Source: Anaerolineales bacterium (GTDB lineage: Bacteria; Chloroflexota; Anaerolineae; Anaerolineales; Villigracilaceae). Taken from it: a stretch of DNA of 64,000 nucleotides. Position numbers and translations under genes: made by a program. The stretch covers positions 1 through 64,000 of the forward strand of contig JADLBX010000040.1 in assembly GCA_020847435.1 (NCBI GenBank). The letters are read 5' to 3'. Below, piece after piece: positions 42,534-50,531 of the stretch (the stretch's first letter is position 1; every line of letters begins with the position of its first letter). The notes below the pieces were generated by a model. That model saw only the letters and a list, made by a program, of their open reading frames with translations. It had not been told where the DNA came from and ran no database searches.

Positions 42534-43604
42534 TTGGCGTTTAACCCCATCAATTGGCTGTTGGGCTTGTTCTCGCTGGATATTGCGATTGACTTGGGGA
42601 CGGCGAACACGCTGGTCAACGTGCGCGGCAAAGGGATCGTGATCAATGAACCGTCGTGGGTGACGATTGATAAACGCCTGCGCCAACCGCTGGCAATCGG
42701 TTTGGAAGCGAAAGAGATGATGGGACGCACGCCGAGCAATGTGGCGGTGGTGCGTCCGTTGCGCGACGGCGTCATTTCCGATTTCGATATTACCCAAGTG
42801 ATGCTCGAATATTTTATCGGGCGCGTACACGAGCAGAGCGTGGCGCCGTTGCCGCGTCCGCGTGTGGTGGTGGGCATCCCAACCGGCGTGACGGAAGTCG
42901 AAAAGCGCGCGGTCTACGACGCGGTGATGGCTGCCGGCGCGCGCGCCGCGTACATGATCGAGGAGCCGATCGCCGCCGCGCTGGGCGCGGGTTTGCCAAT
43001 TGGCGAGATCCGCGGGAGCATGGTGGTGGATATCGGCGGCGGCACAACCGAAGTCGCGGTGATGTCCAAGAGCGGCGTGGTCGCCTCGCGTTCGTTGCGC
43101 GTGGCTGGCGATGAGATGGACCAGGACATCGTGCAGTATTTGCGTAACAAATACAACCTGCTCGTCGGCGAAGGCGTTGCCGAACAGATCAAATGGAAGA
43201 TCGGCTCGGCATATCCATTGCAACCCGAAAAAACAATGGAAGTGCGCGGGCGCAATCTGGTGACCGGTCTGCCGGAGAGCGTCGAGATTTCGTCCGTTGA
43301 AATGCGCGAGGCGCTGGCTGGTTCGGTGCAGGTGATCGTGGATACGATTCGCGATGCGTTGGATGAAATTCCGCCGGAGATCGTCGCCGATCTAATGGAC
43401 GTGGGTATCTGTCTCGCCGGTGGCGGCGGACTCTTGCAGGGACTCGCCGACCGGCTCACAGATGAACTAAAACTGCGGGTGTGGGTGGCGGAAGACCCGC
43501 TCACCTGCGTTGCGCGCGGCGCGGGCATGGTCTTTGAAGATTTCGATAATTTGAGTCGTTACCTCGTCGGGCTTGAGCGCGGCAGTACGCGCCATGCCCT
43601 GTAA
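42534..43604 (+). CDS. mreB: Rod shape-determining protein MreB
   Basis: This is an actin-like cytoskeletal ATPase of 356 aa. The phosphate-binding loops are IDLGTANTLVNV near the N-terminus and VVDIGGGTTEVAV near residue 163, with the adenosine motif GICLAGGGGLLQGL near 286. The start is TTG 42534 with a GAGGAG site 7 nt before it. It begins the mreB-mreC-mreD-pbp2 elongation cluster. MreB filaments position wall synthesis enzymes under the membrane. Confidence 0.96.
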   Translation: MAFNPINWLLGLFSLDIAIDLGTANTLVNVRGKGIVINEPSWVTIDKRLRQPLAIGLEAKEMMGRTPSNVAVVRPLRDGVISDFDITQVMLEYFIGRVHEQSVAPLPRPRVVVGIPTGVTEVEKRAVYDAVMAAGARAAYMIEEPIAAALGAGLPIGEIRGSMVVDIGGGTTEVAVMSKSGVVASRSLRVAGDEMDQDIVQYLRNKYNLLVGEGVAEQIKWKIGSAYPLQPEKTMEVRGRNLVTGLPESVEISSVEMREALAGSVQVIVDTIRDALDEIPPEIVADLMDVGICLAGGGGLLQGLADRLTDELKLRVWVAEDPLTCVARGAGMVFEDFDNLSRYLVGLERGSTRHAL

Positions 43605-43656
43605 TCCTCTTCGCTCGCGGCATTTGCCGGTGCAGGCTTGAATCCCAGATTTTGAA

Positions 43657-44496
43657 ATGAGAAATTTACTTCCACGTACGCTTCAAACGACGATCGTCTT
43701 TTTGGTCGTGGGCGGGGCGCTCGCGCTTGCGCTGGGCGGCTATTTCGGTCCCGTTTCCAACGCGGTTTCGCAGTCGCTGGTCAGCGTGCAGGCATGGTTT
43801 TCCTCCCGTTTTGTGGCTGTGCAAGAGATGCTGACCGCGCCGCGCGACGTTGCCACCCTGCGCGAACGCAACGCTGAACTCGAAGCGGAAGTGGCTGAAC
43901 TGCAGGCTCAAGTCATTCAATTGCAACAACAAGTAGGCGAGACCGAAATCCTTGCCGCGCTGGTGGATTTCTCGCGCGCCAACCCGGAGAACACCTATCT
44001 GGCGGCGGCTGTCATCGGTAAAGACCCCAGCCCGTTTTTGCATTACGTGATCATCAACCGCGGCTCGAACGACGGAATTCAACGCGGGATGCCGGTGGTG
44101 ACGAATCAAGGCTTGGTGGGGCGCATCGACGCGGTCATTGCCGACGCGGCGCGCGTGCAGTTGATCACCGATCCCGCCTCGAGTGTGAACGTCCTCCTGC
44201 AAAACGCGGAGACCGATGGCTCGCTCGTCGGTTCGGTGACCGGCGACCTGGCGCTTGAATTTATTCTGCAGGACGTGGCGATCGAAGCGGGCGATCTCGT
44301 CGTGACCTCCGGGTTGGGCGGCGGGTATCCGCCGGATCTGATCGTCGGGCAGGTGGTCAACATCCGCACGCGCGAATCGGATTTATTCCAGCAGGCGACC
44401 GTCCAGCCGGTTGTGGATTTCGACCGCCTGCAGATCGTTTTGGTGATCGTGAATTTCACGCCGGTGGATATTTCGCCGCTGGTCCCCGCTCCCTGA
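43657..44496 (+). CDS. mreC: Rod shape-determining protein MreC
   Basis: The 279-aa protein has an N-terminal TM helix (about 10-30), a coiled coil (about 62-100, LRERNAELEAEVAELQAQV) and the C-terminal beta-rich domain of MreC (YVIINRGSNDGIQRGMPVV; GDLVVTSGLGGGYPPDLIVG). It links MreB inside to penicillin-binding proteins outside. It lies 52 nt after mreB and 5 nt before mreD. Confidence 0.94.
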   Translation: MRNLLPRTLQTTIVFLVVGGALALALGGYFGPVSNAVSQSLVSVQAWFSSRFVAVQEMLTAPRDVATLRERNAELEAEVAELQAQVIQLQQQVGETEILAALVDFSRANPENTYLAAAVIGKDPSPFLHYVIINRGSNDGIQRGMPVVTNQGLVGRIDAVIADAARVQLITDPASSVNVLLQNAETDGSLVGSVTGDLALEFILQDVAIEAGDLVVTSGLGGGYPPDLIVGQVVNIRTRESDLFQQATVQPVVDFDRLQIVLVIVNFTPVDISPLVPAP

Positions 44497-44501
44497 TTTC
44501 A

Positions 44502-45002
44502 ATGCGAAACCTGATCGCGATCCCGGTTATCATTCTGGCTGTGCAATTACAGTCGTCCATCGTCAGCCGCGTGCCGTTGCTTTCCGGCACAGCGGACCTG
44601 CCGCTGGTGATTCTCGCGGCGTGGGCATTACAGGATGGCGTGGATACGTCTTGGCATTGGGCGCTTGCGGCTGGCTTGCTGGTCGGGTTTGTGTCAGCCA
44701 TTCCGATCTTTGTGCCGATCGTCAGTTATCTTTTTGTCGTCGTCCTCGCCCAGTTGTTGCAACGCCGCGTCTGGCAGACCCCTCTGCTAGCGATGTTCGT
44801 CGTCTGCCTGATCGGGTCCATCTTCCTCTACGCGCTTTCATTGGCGGCTCTGCAATTGGTCGGCGTTCCGGTCGCGCTCGGCGACGCGCTCGGTCTGTTC
44901 GCTTTGCCGGGCACGTTATTGAATTTGCTTCTGGCGATCCCGGCCTTTGCGATCATGCGCGATCTGGCGCGCTGGGTCTACCCTCTCCCGGAGTTTGAAT
45001 GA
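44502..45002 (+). CDS. mreD: Rod shape-determining protein MreD
   Basis: This 166-aa integral membrane protein has about five TM segments, poorly conserved in sequence as usual for MreD, and is recognised mainly by size, hydrophobicity and position between mreC and the PBP2 gene. It ends overlapping the next start by 4 nt (ATGA), so translation is coupled. Component of the elongation complex. Confidence 0.85.
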   Translation: MRNLIAIPVIILAVQLQSSIVSRVPLLSGTADLPLVILAAWALQDGVDTSWHWALAAGLLVGFVSAIPIFVPIVSYLFVVVLAQLLQRRVWQTPLLAMFVVCLIGSIFLYALSLAALQLVGVPVALGDALGLFALPGTLLNLLLAIPAFAIMRDLARWVYPLPEFE

Positions 45003-47272
45003 CGTCCGATAATAAATATCAAGTTCAACGCTGGCGGCTGGCATTGATCTATCTTGTGGTCATGGTGGTGGTCGGCACACTGCTTGCGCGCCTGATCTCC
45101 CTCCAGTTTTTTGGCGGACAGGAATGGGTGGACCAGGCGGTTGAGAACTATCGCTCCGAGATCAGCGACCCCGCCCCGCGCGGCATCATCTACGACCGCA
45201 ACGGGTACATTCTGGCGCGCAATGCCGCTTCCTATAATGTGGTCATCACCCCGGCAGGCTTGCCGGACGACGAGGCGGATATCCAGCGCATCTACCGCGA
45301 GGTCTCGCAGTTGACCGGCGTGCCGGCGGGCGGACCGGTGACCGAGGAAACGCTCGAAAATGCAAAACTATTTTCCGCTTGTGTGCCCGGTCCGAGCATC
45401 GCGGATATGGTCGCGCTGGGCGATTCGCTCGCCCCCTTCGACCCAGTGCGGATCAGTTGTAACGTCAATGAAGAACTGGCGCGCGTCATCCGCGAACGGA
45501 CGGTGGATTTGCCCGGCGTTTCGTTGGAGATCGAACCCGTGCGCGATTATCCCACGGGCTCGTTGACCGCGAACATCATCGGGTTTTTGGGACCGATTTA
45601 TCCCTCGGTTCAGACCGCCCTCGAAGCCCGCGGCTTCGTCGCAAATCGCGACAAGATCGGTTACGCCGGCATCGAAACCTCGATGGACGATGTACTCTTG
45701 GGTCGGAACGGTTTGCGCGTGGTGCAGGTGGATGTGGCAGGCGAGCCGTTGCGGAATCTCGAACCCCCGATCGCGCCGCAGTCCGGCTACAACGTGGTGC
45801 TAACGCTCGATACGCGTCTGCAAAAAGCCGCTGAAGCCGTGCTGATTGACGAGATCAATTATTGGAACGGGATCTTCAGGACCAACCGCATTTCGAGCGG
45901 CGTGGTGATTGCGATGAACCCGAAGACCGGCGAGATCCTCGCCATGGTTTCATACCCGACGTACGAAAACAATCGGCTTGCCCGTTTCATCCCCGGTTAT
46001 TACTACGACCAGTTAATTGAAGACCCGCGCCGCCCGCTCGTCAACAATGCGATTTCGGCAGAACTCGCTCCGGGCTCGACGTTCAAACTGTCCACCGCTA
46101 CAGGCGCGTTTAACGAAGGCGTCATCAAAGCGGGGCAGATCGTACAAACTCCCGGACGACTTGTGCTGTGCGAACGTTTTTCGCCGAACGACCCTTGTAC
46201 GCCGCGCAACTCGCGTCCCTTCGTGGATTGGATCTACGAACGCAACGGCGTCATCAACGAAGCCGGCTTTGGCGCGTTGGATTTTTTCCGTTGCATTGCT
46301 TATTCGAGCAACGTCTGTTTCTACAAACTCGGCGGCGGCTTTGAAGGTGAGATCGAAGAAGGGCTTGGCATCTTCCGCCTTGGCGAATACGCGCGCGCGC
46401 TTGGATATGGCGAACGCTCGGGAATCGAACTGCCGGGCGAAGAGGACGGGCTGGTGCCAACCCCGCAGTGGAAACGCATCAACACCGGGGAAAACTGGTC
46501 CACAGGCGACACCTACATCGCCAGCGTGGGGCAGGGATATGTGTTGGGCACGCCGCTCCAGGTGTTAATGTCTGGCGCAACGATCGCCAACTACGGCAAG
46601 TTGATGCAACCCACGGTCGTCCGCGAAGTGCAGGACGAGGAGGGCAGGGTTGTCCCGTTATGGTTCGACCCGGTGACTTTCAGTATCTACGAAGAACGCG
46701 ATTTATCCGATGAGGAGGGCAGGTCTGGGCGCGTGTGGGTCAATGTGATTGACGAGACAAAATCGTTTTCTTCGCCGCCCGCCGGAAGTTATCAGATTTC
46801 CCCCTTCACGCCCAACTTGAAATGGGATGTCACCACCGAACCCATCATCCATGAATGGAGTTGCGAGGCTGGCTATTGCGACCAGACCGGAAATATGAAG
46901 ACCGTCTTGCCGTCCACCATCGAGGCGGTACGCACCGGCACGCGCATGTCGGTGACCGAAGATCCGCTCGGCACACTGAACCGCATTTTCACGCAGGTCT
47001 ACCCTTTGCCGGTGGCAGTGGCTGGCAAAACCGGCACGGCGGAATATTGCGACGATGTGGCGCGCGTCGCCGACAAATGCCGCTTCGGCGCGTGGCCCAC
47101 GCACGCGTGGACGCTGGCGTACGCGCCCTTCGAGGACCCGGAGATCATCATCCTGGCGTTTGCTTACAACGGCGGCGAAGGCGGCACCGTTGCCGCGCCG
47201 ATCGTGGCGCGCGTGATGCAGGCATACTTTGAACTCAAATCAATTGACCTGACCGAGAACGGCGGCGGATGA
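44999..47272 (+). CDS. mrdA: Penicillin-binding protein 2 (elongation transpeptidase)
   Basis: This 757-aa class B PBP has one N-terminal TM helix (about 16-36), a dimerisation domain with DPAPRGIIYDRNG, and a transpeptidase domain. The catalytic motifs are STFK (Ser about 360), SSN (in YSSNVCFYK), and KTGTAEY (about 676). At 757 aa it is longer than the usual 600-650. The extra length includes an insertion between the SxN and KTG motifs (the segment with SPFTPNLKWDVTTEP and Cys residues EWSCEAGYC). It cross-links peptidoglycan in the lateral wall, together with RodA at 49192. Confidence 0.93.
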   Translation: MTSDNKYQVQRWRLALIYLVVMVVVGTLLARLISLQFFGGQEWVDQAVENYRSEISDPAPRGIIYDRNGYILARNAASYNVVITPAGLPDDEADIQRIYREVSQLTGVPAGGPVTEETLENAKLFSACVPGPSIADMVALGDSLAPFDPVRISCNVNEELARVIRERTVDLPGVSLEIEPVRDYPTGSLTANIIGFLGPIYPSVQTALEARGFVANRDKIGYAGIETSMDDVLLGRNGLRVVQVDVAGEPLRNLEPPIAPQSGYNVVLTLDTRLQKAAEAVLIDEINYWNGIFRTNRISSGVVIAMNPKTGEILAMVSYPTYENNRLARFIPGYYYDQLIEDPRRPLVNNAISAELAPGSTFKLSTATGAFNEGVIKAGQIVQTPGRLVLCERFSPNDPCTPRNSRPFVDWIYERNGVINEAGFGALDFFRCIAYSSNVCFYKLGGGFEGEIEEGLGIFRLGEYARALGYGERSGIELPGEEDGLVPTPQWKRINTGENWSTGDTYIASVGQGYVLGTPLQVLMSGATIANYGKLMQPTVVREVQDEEGRVVPLWFDPVTFSIYEERDLSDEEGRSGRVWVNVIDETKSFSSPPAGSYQISPFTPNLKWDVTTEPIIHEWSCEAGYCDQTGNMKTVLPSTIEAVRTGTRMSVTEDPLGTLNRIFTQVYPLPVAVAGKTGTAEYCDDVARVADKCRFGAWPTHAWTLAYAPFEDPEIIILAFAYNGGEGGTVAAPIVARVMQAYFELKSIDLTENGGG

Positions 47273-47323
47273 AATTCTATGTGATGGTCCTGCGTGTGCC
47301 TGCGGATTCCGCCGGATACTTCA

Positions 47324-47332
47324 TGCTATAAT
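47324..47332 (+). promoter_or_regulatory. Extended -10 element before minC
   Basis: TGCTATAAT (extended -10 type TGnTATAAT) lies 20 nt before the minC start. It could give the min genes a separate promoter within the cluster. Confidence 0.5.
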
Positions 47333-47351
47333 CTCGGCAAGCGCTTGAATT

Positions 47352-48038
47352 ATGGAAGAGACAAGGTCACTGCTTCAGATCAAAGGTTTGCGCGACGGTT
47401 TGCTGGTCGCGCTGGATGACGCGCCGTGGGAAGAACAACACGCGGCGCTGATCGCGCAAGTGGACGCCCAGCCGGCGTTCTTTCAGGGCGCGCGGCTTGC
47501 GCTGGATGTCGCCGCGCAGGTCTTGCGCGTCAACGAACTTGTCGAGTTGCGCGACCAACTTTCTGAGCGCGGGATTTTTCTTTGGGCGGTGATCAGCGAA
47601 TCGCCGACGACGGAACAAACCTCCCAACTGCTTGGGCTTGCCACGCGCATCTCGAAACCCAGACCCGAGGAGACGCGTCAGTTTTCGGTTGACGATCTTG
47701 GCGAAGAAACGGCGTTGTTTTTGAACCGCACCCTGCGCTCCGGCACGCGTGTGGAGTTTCCTGGGCACGTGGTTGTTTTGGGCGACGTGAACCCCGGCGC
47801 GGAGATCGTTGCCGAGGGCAACATTGTCGTCTGGGGCAGGTTGCGCGGCATGGTCCACGCCGGCGCGAAAGGGAATGCGCGCGCGACGGTTTGCGCGCTC
47901 GATCTTTCGCCGACCCGCTTGCGCATCGCCGACGAGGTTGCGGCAGGCGGACCGGGGCGCGAAGCGTCGGGCCCCGAGTTGGCGCGAATCAACGAAGCCG
48001 GTAACCTTCAATCCGAATTCTGGTCGGCGGACCGGTAA
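47352..48038 (+). CDS. minC: Septum site-determining protein MinC
   Basis: This 228-aa division inhibitor has an N-terminal domain (about 1-100) that would bind FtsZ. Its C-terminal beta-helix (about 125-200: RSGTRVEFPGHVVVLGDV, GAEIVAEGNIVVWGRLRG, HAGAKGN) binds MinD and mediates dimerisation. It is followed 20 nt later by minD. The N-terminal domain is diverged, as is typical outside proteobacteria. Confidence 0.93.
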   Translation: MEETRSLLQIKGLRDGLLVALDDAPWEEQHAALIAQVDAQPAFFQGARLALDVAAQVLRVNELVELRDQLSERGIFLWAVISESPTTEQTSQLLGLATRISKPRPEETRQFSVDDLGEETALFLNRTLRSGTRVEFPGHVVVLGDVNPGAEIVAEGNIVVWGRLRGMVHAGAKGNARATVCALDLSPTRLRIADEVAAGGPGREASGPELARINEAGNLQSEFWSADR

Positions 48039-48058
48039 TCATCACTCAGGAACAGCGA

Positions 48059-48856
48059 ATGCCTGCAACAGTCATCACGATCACATCTGGAAAGGGCGGG
48101 GTGGGGAAGACCACCACCGTCGCCAACCTGGCCGTCGCGCTCGCGCTGGAAGGCTCGCGCGTGGTTTGCATTGACGGCGATATTGGGTTGCGCAACCTCG
48201 ATGTGATCCTCGGGCTTGAAAACCGCATTGTTTACGATATTGTGGATGTGATCGAAGGACGCTGCCGTTTGAAGCAGGCGATGATCCGCGATAAGAAATT
48301 TACCGAGTTGTATCTCATCCCCGCCGCGCAGACGCGCGATAAAAGCGCGATCTCGGCGAACGACATGGTCCGCTTGGTGAAGGAATTGCGCTCGGTCTGC
48401 GATTTTGTGTTGATCGATTCGCCCGCCGGTATCGAGCGCGGGTTCCGCAACGCCATCGCGGGCGCCGATCGCGTACTGGTGGTGACCAACCCGGAGATCA
48501 GCGCGGTGCGCGACGCCGACCGCGTGATCGGCATCCTGGAGGCGGAGGAGAAGGGACCCGCGTCGCTGATCTTGAATCGTTTGAACCCGGCGTTGGTGAA
48601 GAGCAAGGATATGCTGTCTTCCGAAGATGTGCTCGATTTGCTCGCCATCGAATTGATCGGGATCGTGCCCGAGGATGAAAACGTGATCATCGCTTCGAAC
48701 CGCGGCGCGCCGGTTGCGGCGGACGGCAAGACCAAAGCCGGGCAGGCGTTTCGCAACATCGCCAAACGATTAAAAGGCGAGACGGTTCCCTTCCTCGATC
48801 TGGACGCGCAAGGCGGTTTGTGGGAACGGATCCAACGCATGGCGGGGAGGAAGTAA
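48059..48856 (+). CDS. minD: Septum site-determining ATPase MinD
   Basis: This 265-aa deviant-Walker ATPase has TSGKGGVGKTTTVANL (about 8-23), IDGDIGLRNLDV and IDSPAGIERGF. The C-terminus (LWERIQRMAGRK) forms the amphipathic membrane-targeting helix. It recruits MinC and is released from the membrane by MinE. minE follows after a 1-nt gap. Confidence 0.97.
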   Translation: MPATVITITSGKGGVGKTTTVANLAVALALEGSRVVCIDGDIGLRNLDVILGLENRIVYDIVDVIEGRCRLKQAMIRDKKFTELYLIPAAQTRDKSAISANDMVRLVKELRSVCDFVLIDSPAGIERGFRNAIAGADRVLVVTNPEISAVRDADRVIGILEAEEKGPASLILNRLNPALVKSKDMLSSEDVLDLLAIELIGIVPEDENVIIASNRGAPVAADGKTKAGQAFRNIAKRLKGETVPFLDLDAQGGLWERIQRMAGRK

Positions 48857-48857
48857 G

Positions 48858-49127
48858 ATGGGCTTTTTTGAGAAATTCTTTGGGAAGAAAGCCAGCGCCG
48901 ACAGCGCGAAGGAACGCCTGCAACTTGTGTTGATCCACGACCGTACCGATCTGACCCCCGCCGAGCTGGATTCACTGCGCGACGATCTGGTCGCCACCAT
49001 CAGCCGCCACGTGGAAGTGGATGTGAAAGCGATGCAGATCGGCGTCGAGCATGACGGGCGTTCACAGCGTCTTGTGGCGGATATTCCCCTGAAATCGGCG
49101 CGTCGCAAGACACGAAAGACGAAATAA
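48858..49127 (+). CDS. minE: Cell division topological specificity factor MinE
   Basis: This 89-aa protein begins with a membrane-binding helix MGFFEKFFGKK, then AKERLQLVLIHDR (anti-MinCD segment) and the dimerisation part LRDDLVATISRHVEVD. MinE triggers ATP hydrolysis in MinD and drives its oscillation. The C-terminus is strongly basic (KSARRKTRKTK). A hairpin follows at 49134-49168. Confidence 0.93.
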   Translation: MGFFEKFFGKKASADSAKERLQLVLIHDRTDLTPAELDSLRDDLVATISRHVEVDVKAMQIGVEHDGRSQRLVADIPLKSARRKTRKTK

Positions 49128-49133
49128 TTTTGT

Positions 49134-49168
49134 CTGTTCTTGCGGCAGTTGAACTGCCGCAGGAACAG
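49134..49168. terminator. Hairpin between minE and rodA
   Basis: A strong hairpin with arms CTGTTC-TGCGGCAGT and ACTGCCGCA-GGAACAG (3-nt loop) lies 6 nt after minE. There is no T-run after it, so it may act as a partial terminator or as an RNA processing or stability element within the cluster. Confidence 0.55.
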
Positions 49169-49191
49169 GGTGTTTTGCAAGACCCCCCCTC

Positions 49192-50319
49192 ATGTTTCAA
49201 AACATTTCATGGCGCTATTTTGACTTTTGGCTGTTGGGCGCTGTCGCGCTGGCTGTGGCGTTCGGCACGACGATGATTCGCTCGGCGGTGGCGGGGAATG
49301 AAGTGCTTCTGCCGCTCATCAACCGTCAGATCTATTTCGCGCTGGCGGGCATCGTGCTGATCTTCGTCGTGGCAGCGATAGACTATCGCTATTGGATGGC
49401 ATTGTACCGCCCAATGTATGCCGTGATCCTGCTGTTTCTTGTGACCCTGACGGGTTTTGGTCAAACCGCGTTCGGCGCCCAGCGTTGGTTTCAGGTGGGT
49501 GTGTTGTTCCTCCAGCCGACGGAGTTTGCCAAGATCGTCGCGATCCTGGTTTTGGCGCGTTATTTTCACGCCACCCAAAACCAGCCGCGCGATTTGAGGT
49601 GGCTGATCGGCGCGGCGCTTTGGGCGGGAGGCATCATCGGGTTGATTTTGCTTCAGCCGAACTTAAGTAACGTGGTCGTGTTGTCGGTGATTCTCGCGGT
49701 GTTGTTATGGGTCAATGGAATGCAGGTCAAGCATGTGATCTTAGCCGGCTCCATTGCTGTGCTGGGATTGTTGACGGTCGTCGGCTTGACCGCGGCCGGC
49801 ATCCGTATCTCGTTTTTGGAGGAATACCAGCAAGACCGCATCGCGAACTTCATCCTGCCGGACCCGGAAGCCAGTTTCGGCGCGACCTACAACGTGCAAC
49901 AGGCGTTGATCGCCATCGGCTCCGGCGGGGTGACCGGGCAGGGATACGGCCACGGCACACAAACGCAGTTGCGTTTCCTCAAGGTGCGCCACACCGACTT
50001 TATCTTCTCGGCGATTTCCGAGGAGTTCGGGTTTGTCGGTTCGCTGTTGGTTGTGATCATTATCTTACTCGTTGTCTGGCGGTGTTTGCGCGCCGCACAA
50101 AAGGCGCGCGACGTGGCAGGCATGTGTATCGCCTACGGCGTGGCGACCCTGATCTTTTTTCAAGGTATGGTCAACATTGGGGTAAACTTGAATATCGTGC
50201 CGGTCTCGGGCTTGCCGCTTCCGTTCATCAGTTACGGCGGCAGCGGACTCACCTCATTGATGCTCGGCATCGGGCTTGTGGAAAGCGTTGCCATGCGGTT
50301 TAGGCAATTGGAATTTTAA
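49192..50319 (+). CDS. rodA: Peptidoglycan glycosyltransferase RodA (SEDS family)
   Basis: This 375-aa SEDS polymerase has about ten TM segments. Visible are FGAQRWFQVGVLFLQPTEFAK, LLQPNLSNVVVL, the large loop with QQDRIANFILPDPEASFGATYNVQQALIAIGSGG, HTDFIFSAISEEFGF, and NIVPVSGLPLPFISYGGSGL. It polymerises glycan strands with PBP2. It is separated from mrdA by the min genes, an uncommon arrangement. No good ribosome-binding site at ATG 49192. Confidence 0.93.
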   Translation: MFQNISWRYFDFWLLGAVALAVAFGTTMIRSAVAGNEVLLPLINRQIYFALAGIVLIFVVAAIDYRYWMALYRPMYAVILLFLVTLTGFGQTAFGAQRWFQVGVLFLQPTEFAKIVAILVLARYFHATQNQPRDLRWLIGAALWAGGIIGLILLQPNLSNVVVLSVILAVLLWVNGMQVKHVILAGSIAVLGLLTVVGLTAAGIRISFLEEYQQDRIANFILPDPEASFGATYNVQQALIAIGSGGVTGQGYGHGTQTQLRFLKVRHTDFIFSAISEEFGFVGSLLVVIIILLVVWRCLRAAQKARDVAGMCIAYGVATLIFFQGMVNIGVNLNIVPVSGLPLPFISYGGSGLTSLMLGIGLVESVAMRFRQLEF

Positions 50320-50365
50320 TTTGTTTTTAGCCACAGAGCGCACAGAGACCTCTGAGAATTAGACA

Positions 50366-50474
50366 GGACTTACGCAAAACCGCACTTTTTTGCTCAAAGG
50401 CGGTCTGTGACCGCCGTGTTCTTCAAGCCGCCTCGCAGGGTCACAGACCCTGTGGGAGCATTCTGCGTAAGTCC
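50366..50474. repeat. MITE-like element R6 between rodA and gltX
   Basis: 109-bp segment with perfect 11-bp terminal inverted repeats GGACTTACGCA and TGCGTAAGTCC. Inside are two further hairpins (GGCGGTCTGTGACCGCC and AGGGTCACAGACCCT). It sits within an outer pair of CCACAGAG-type inverted repeats (about 50333-50350 and 50490-50505). Confidence 0.75.
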
Positions 50475-50531
50475 GATTAAACTCAAAATCTCTGTGATCT
50501 CTGTGGCAAACAATCGTGGAGGATTTTTGAA

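Noticed and set aside
42441-43223. N-terminal 260-residue extension of the uridine kinase ORF
   Set aside because: It is antisense to mreB; the kinase motifs start at the ATG at 42440.
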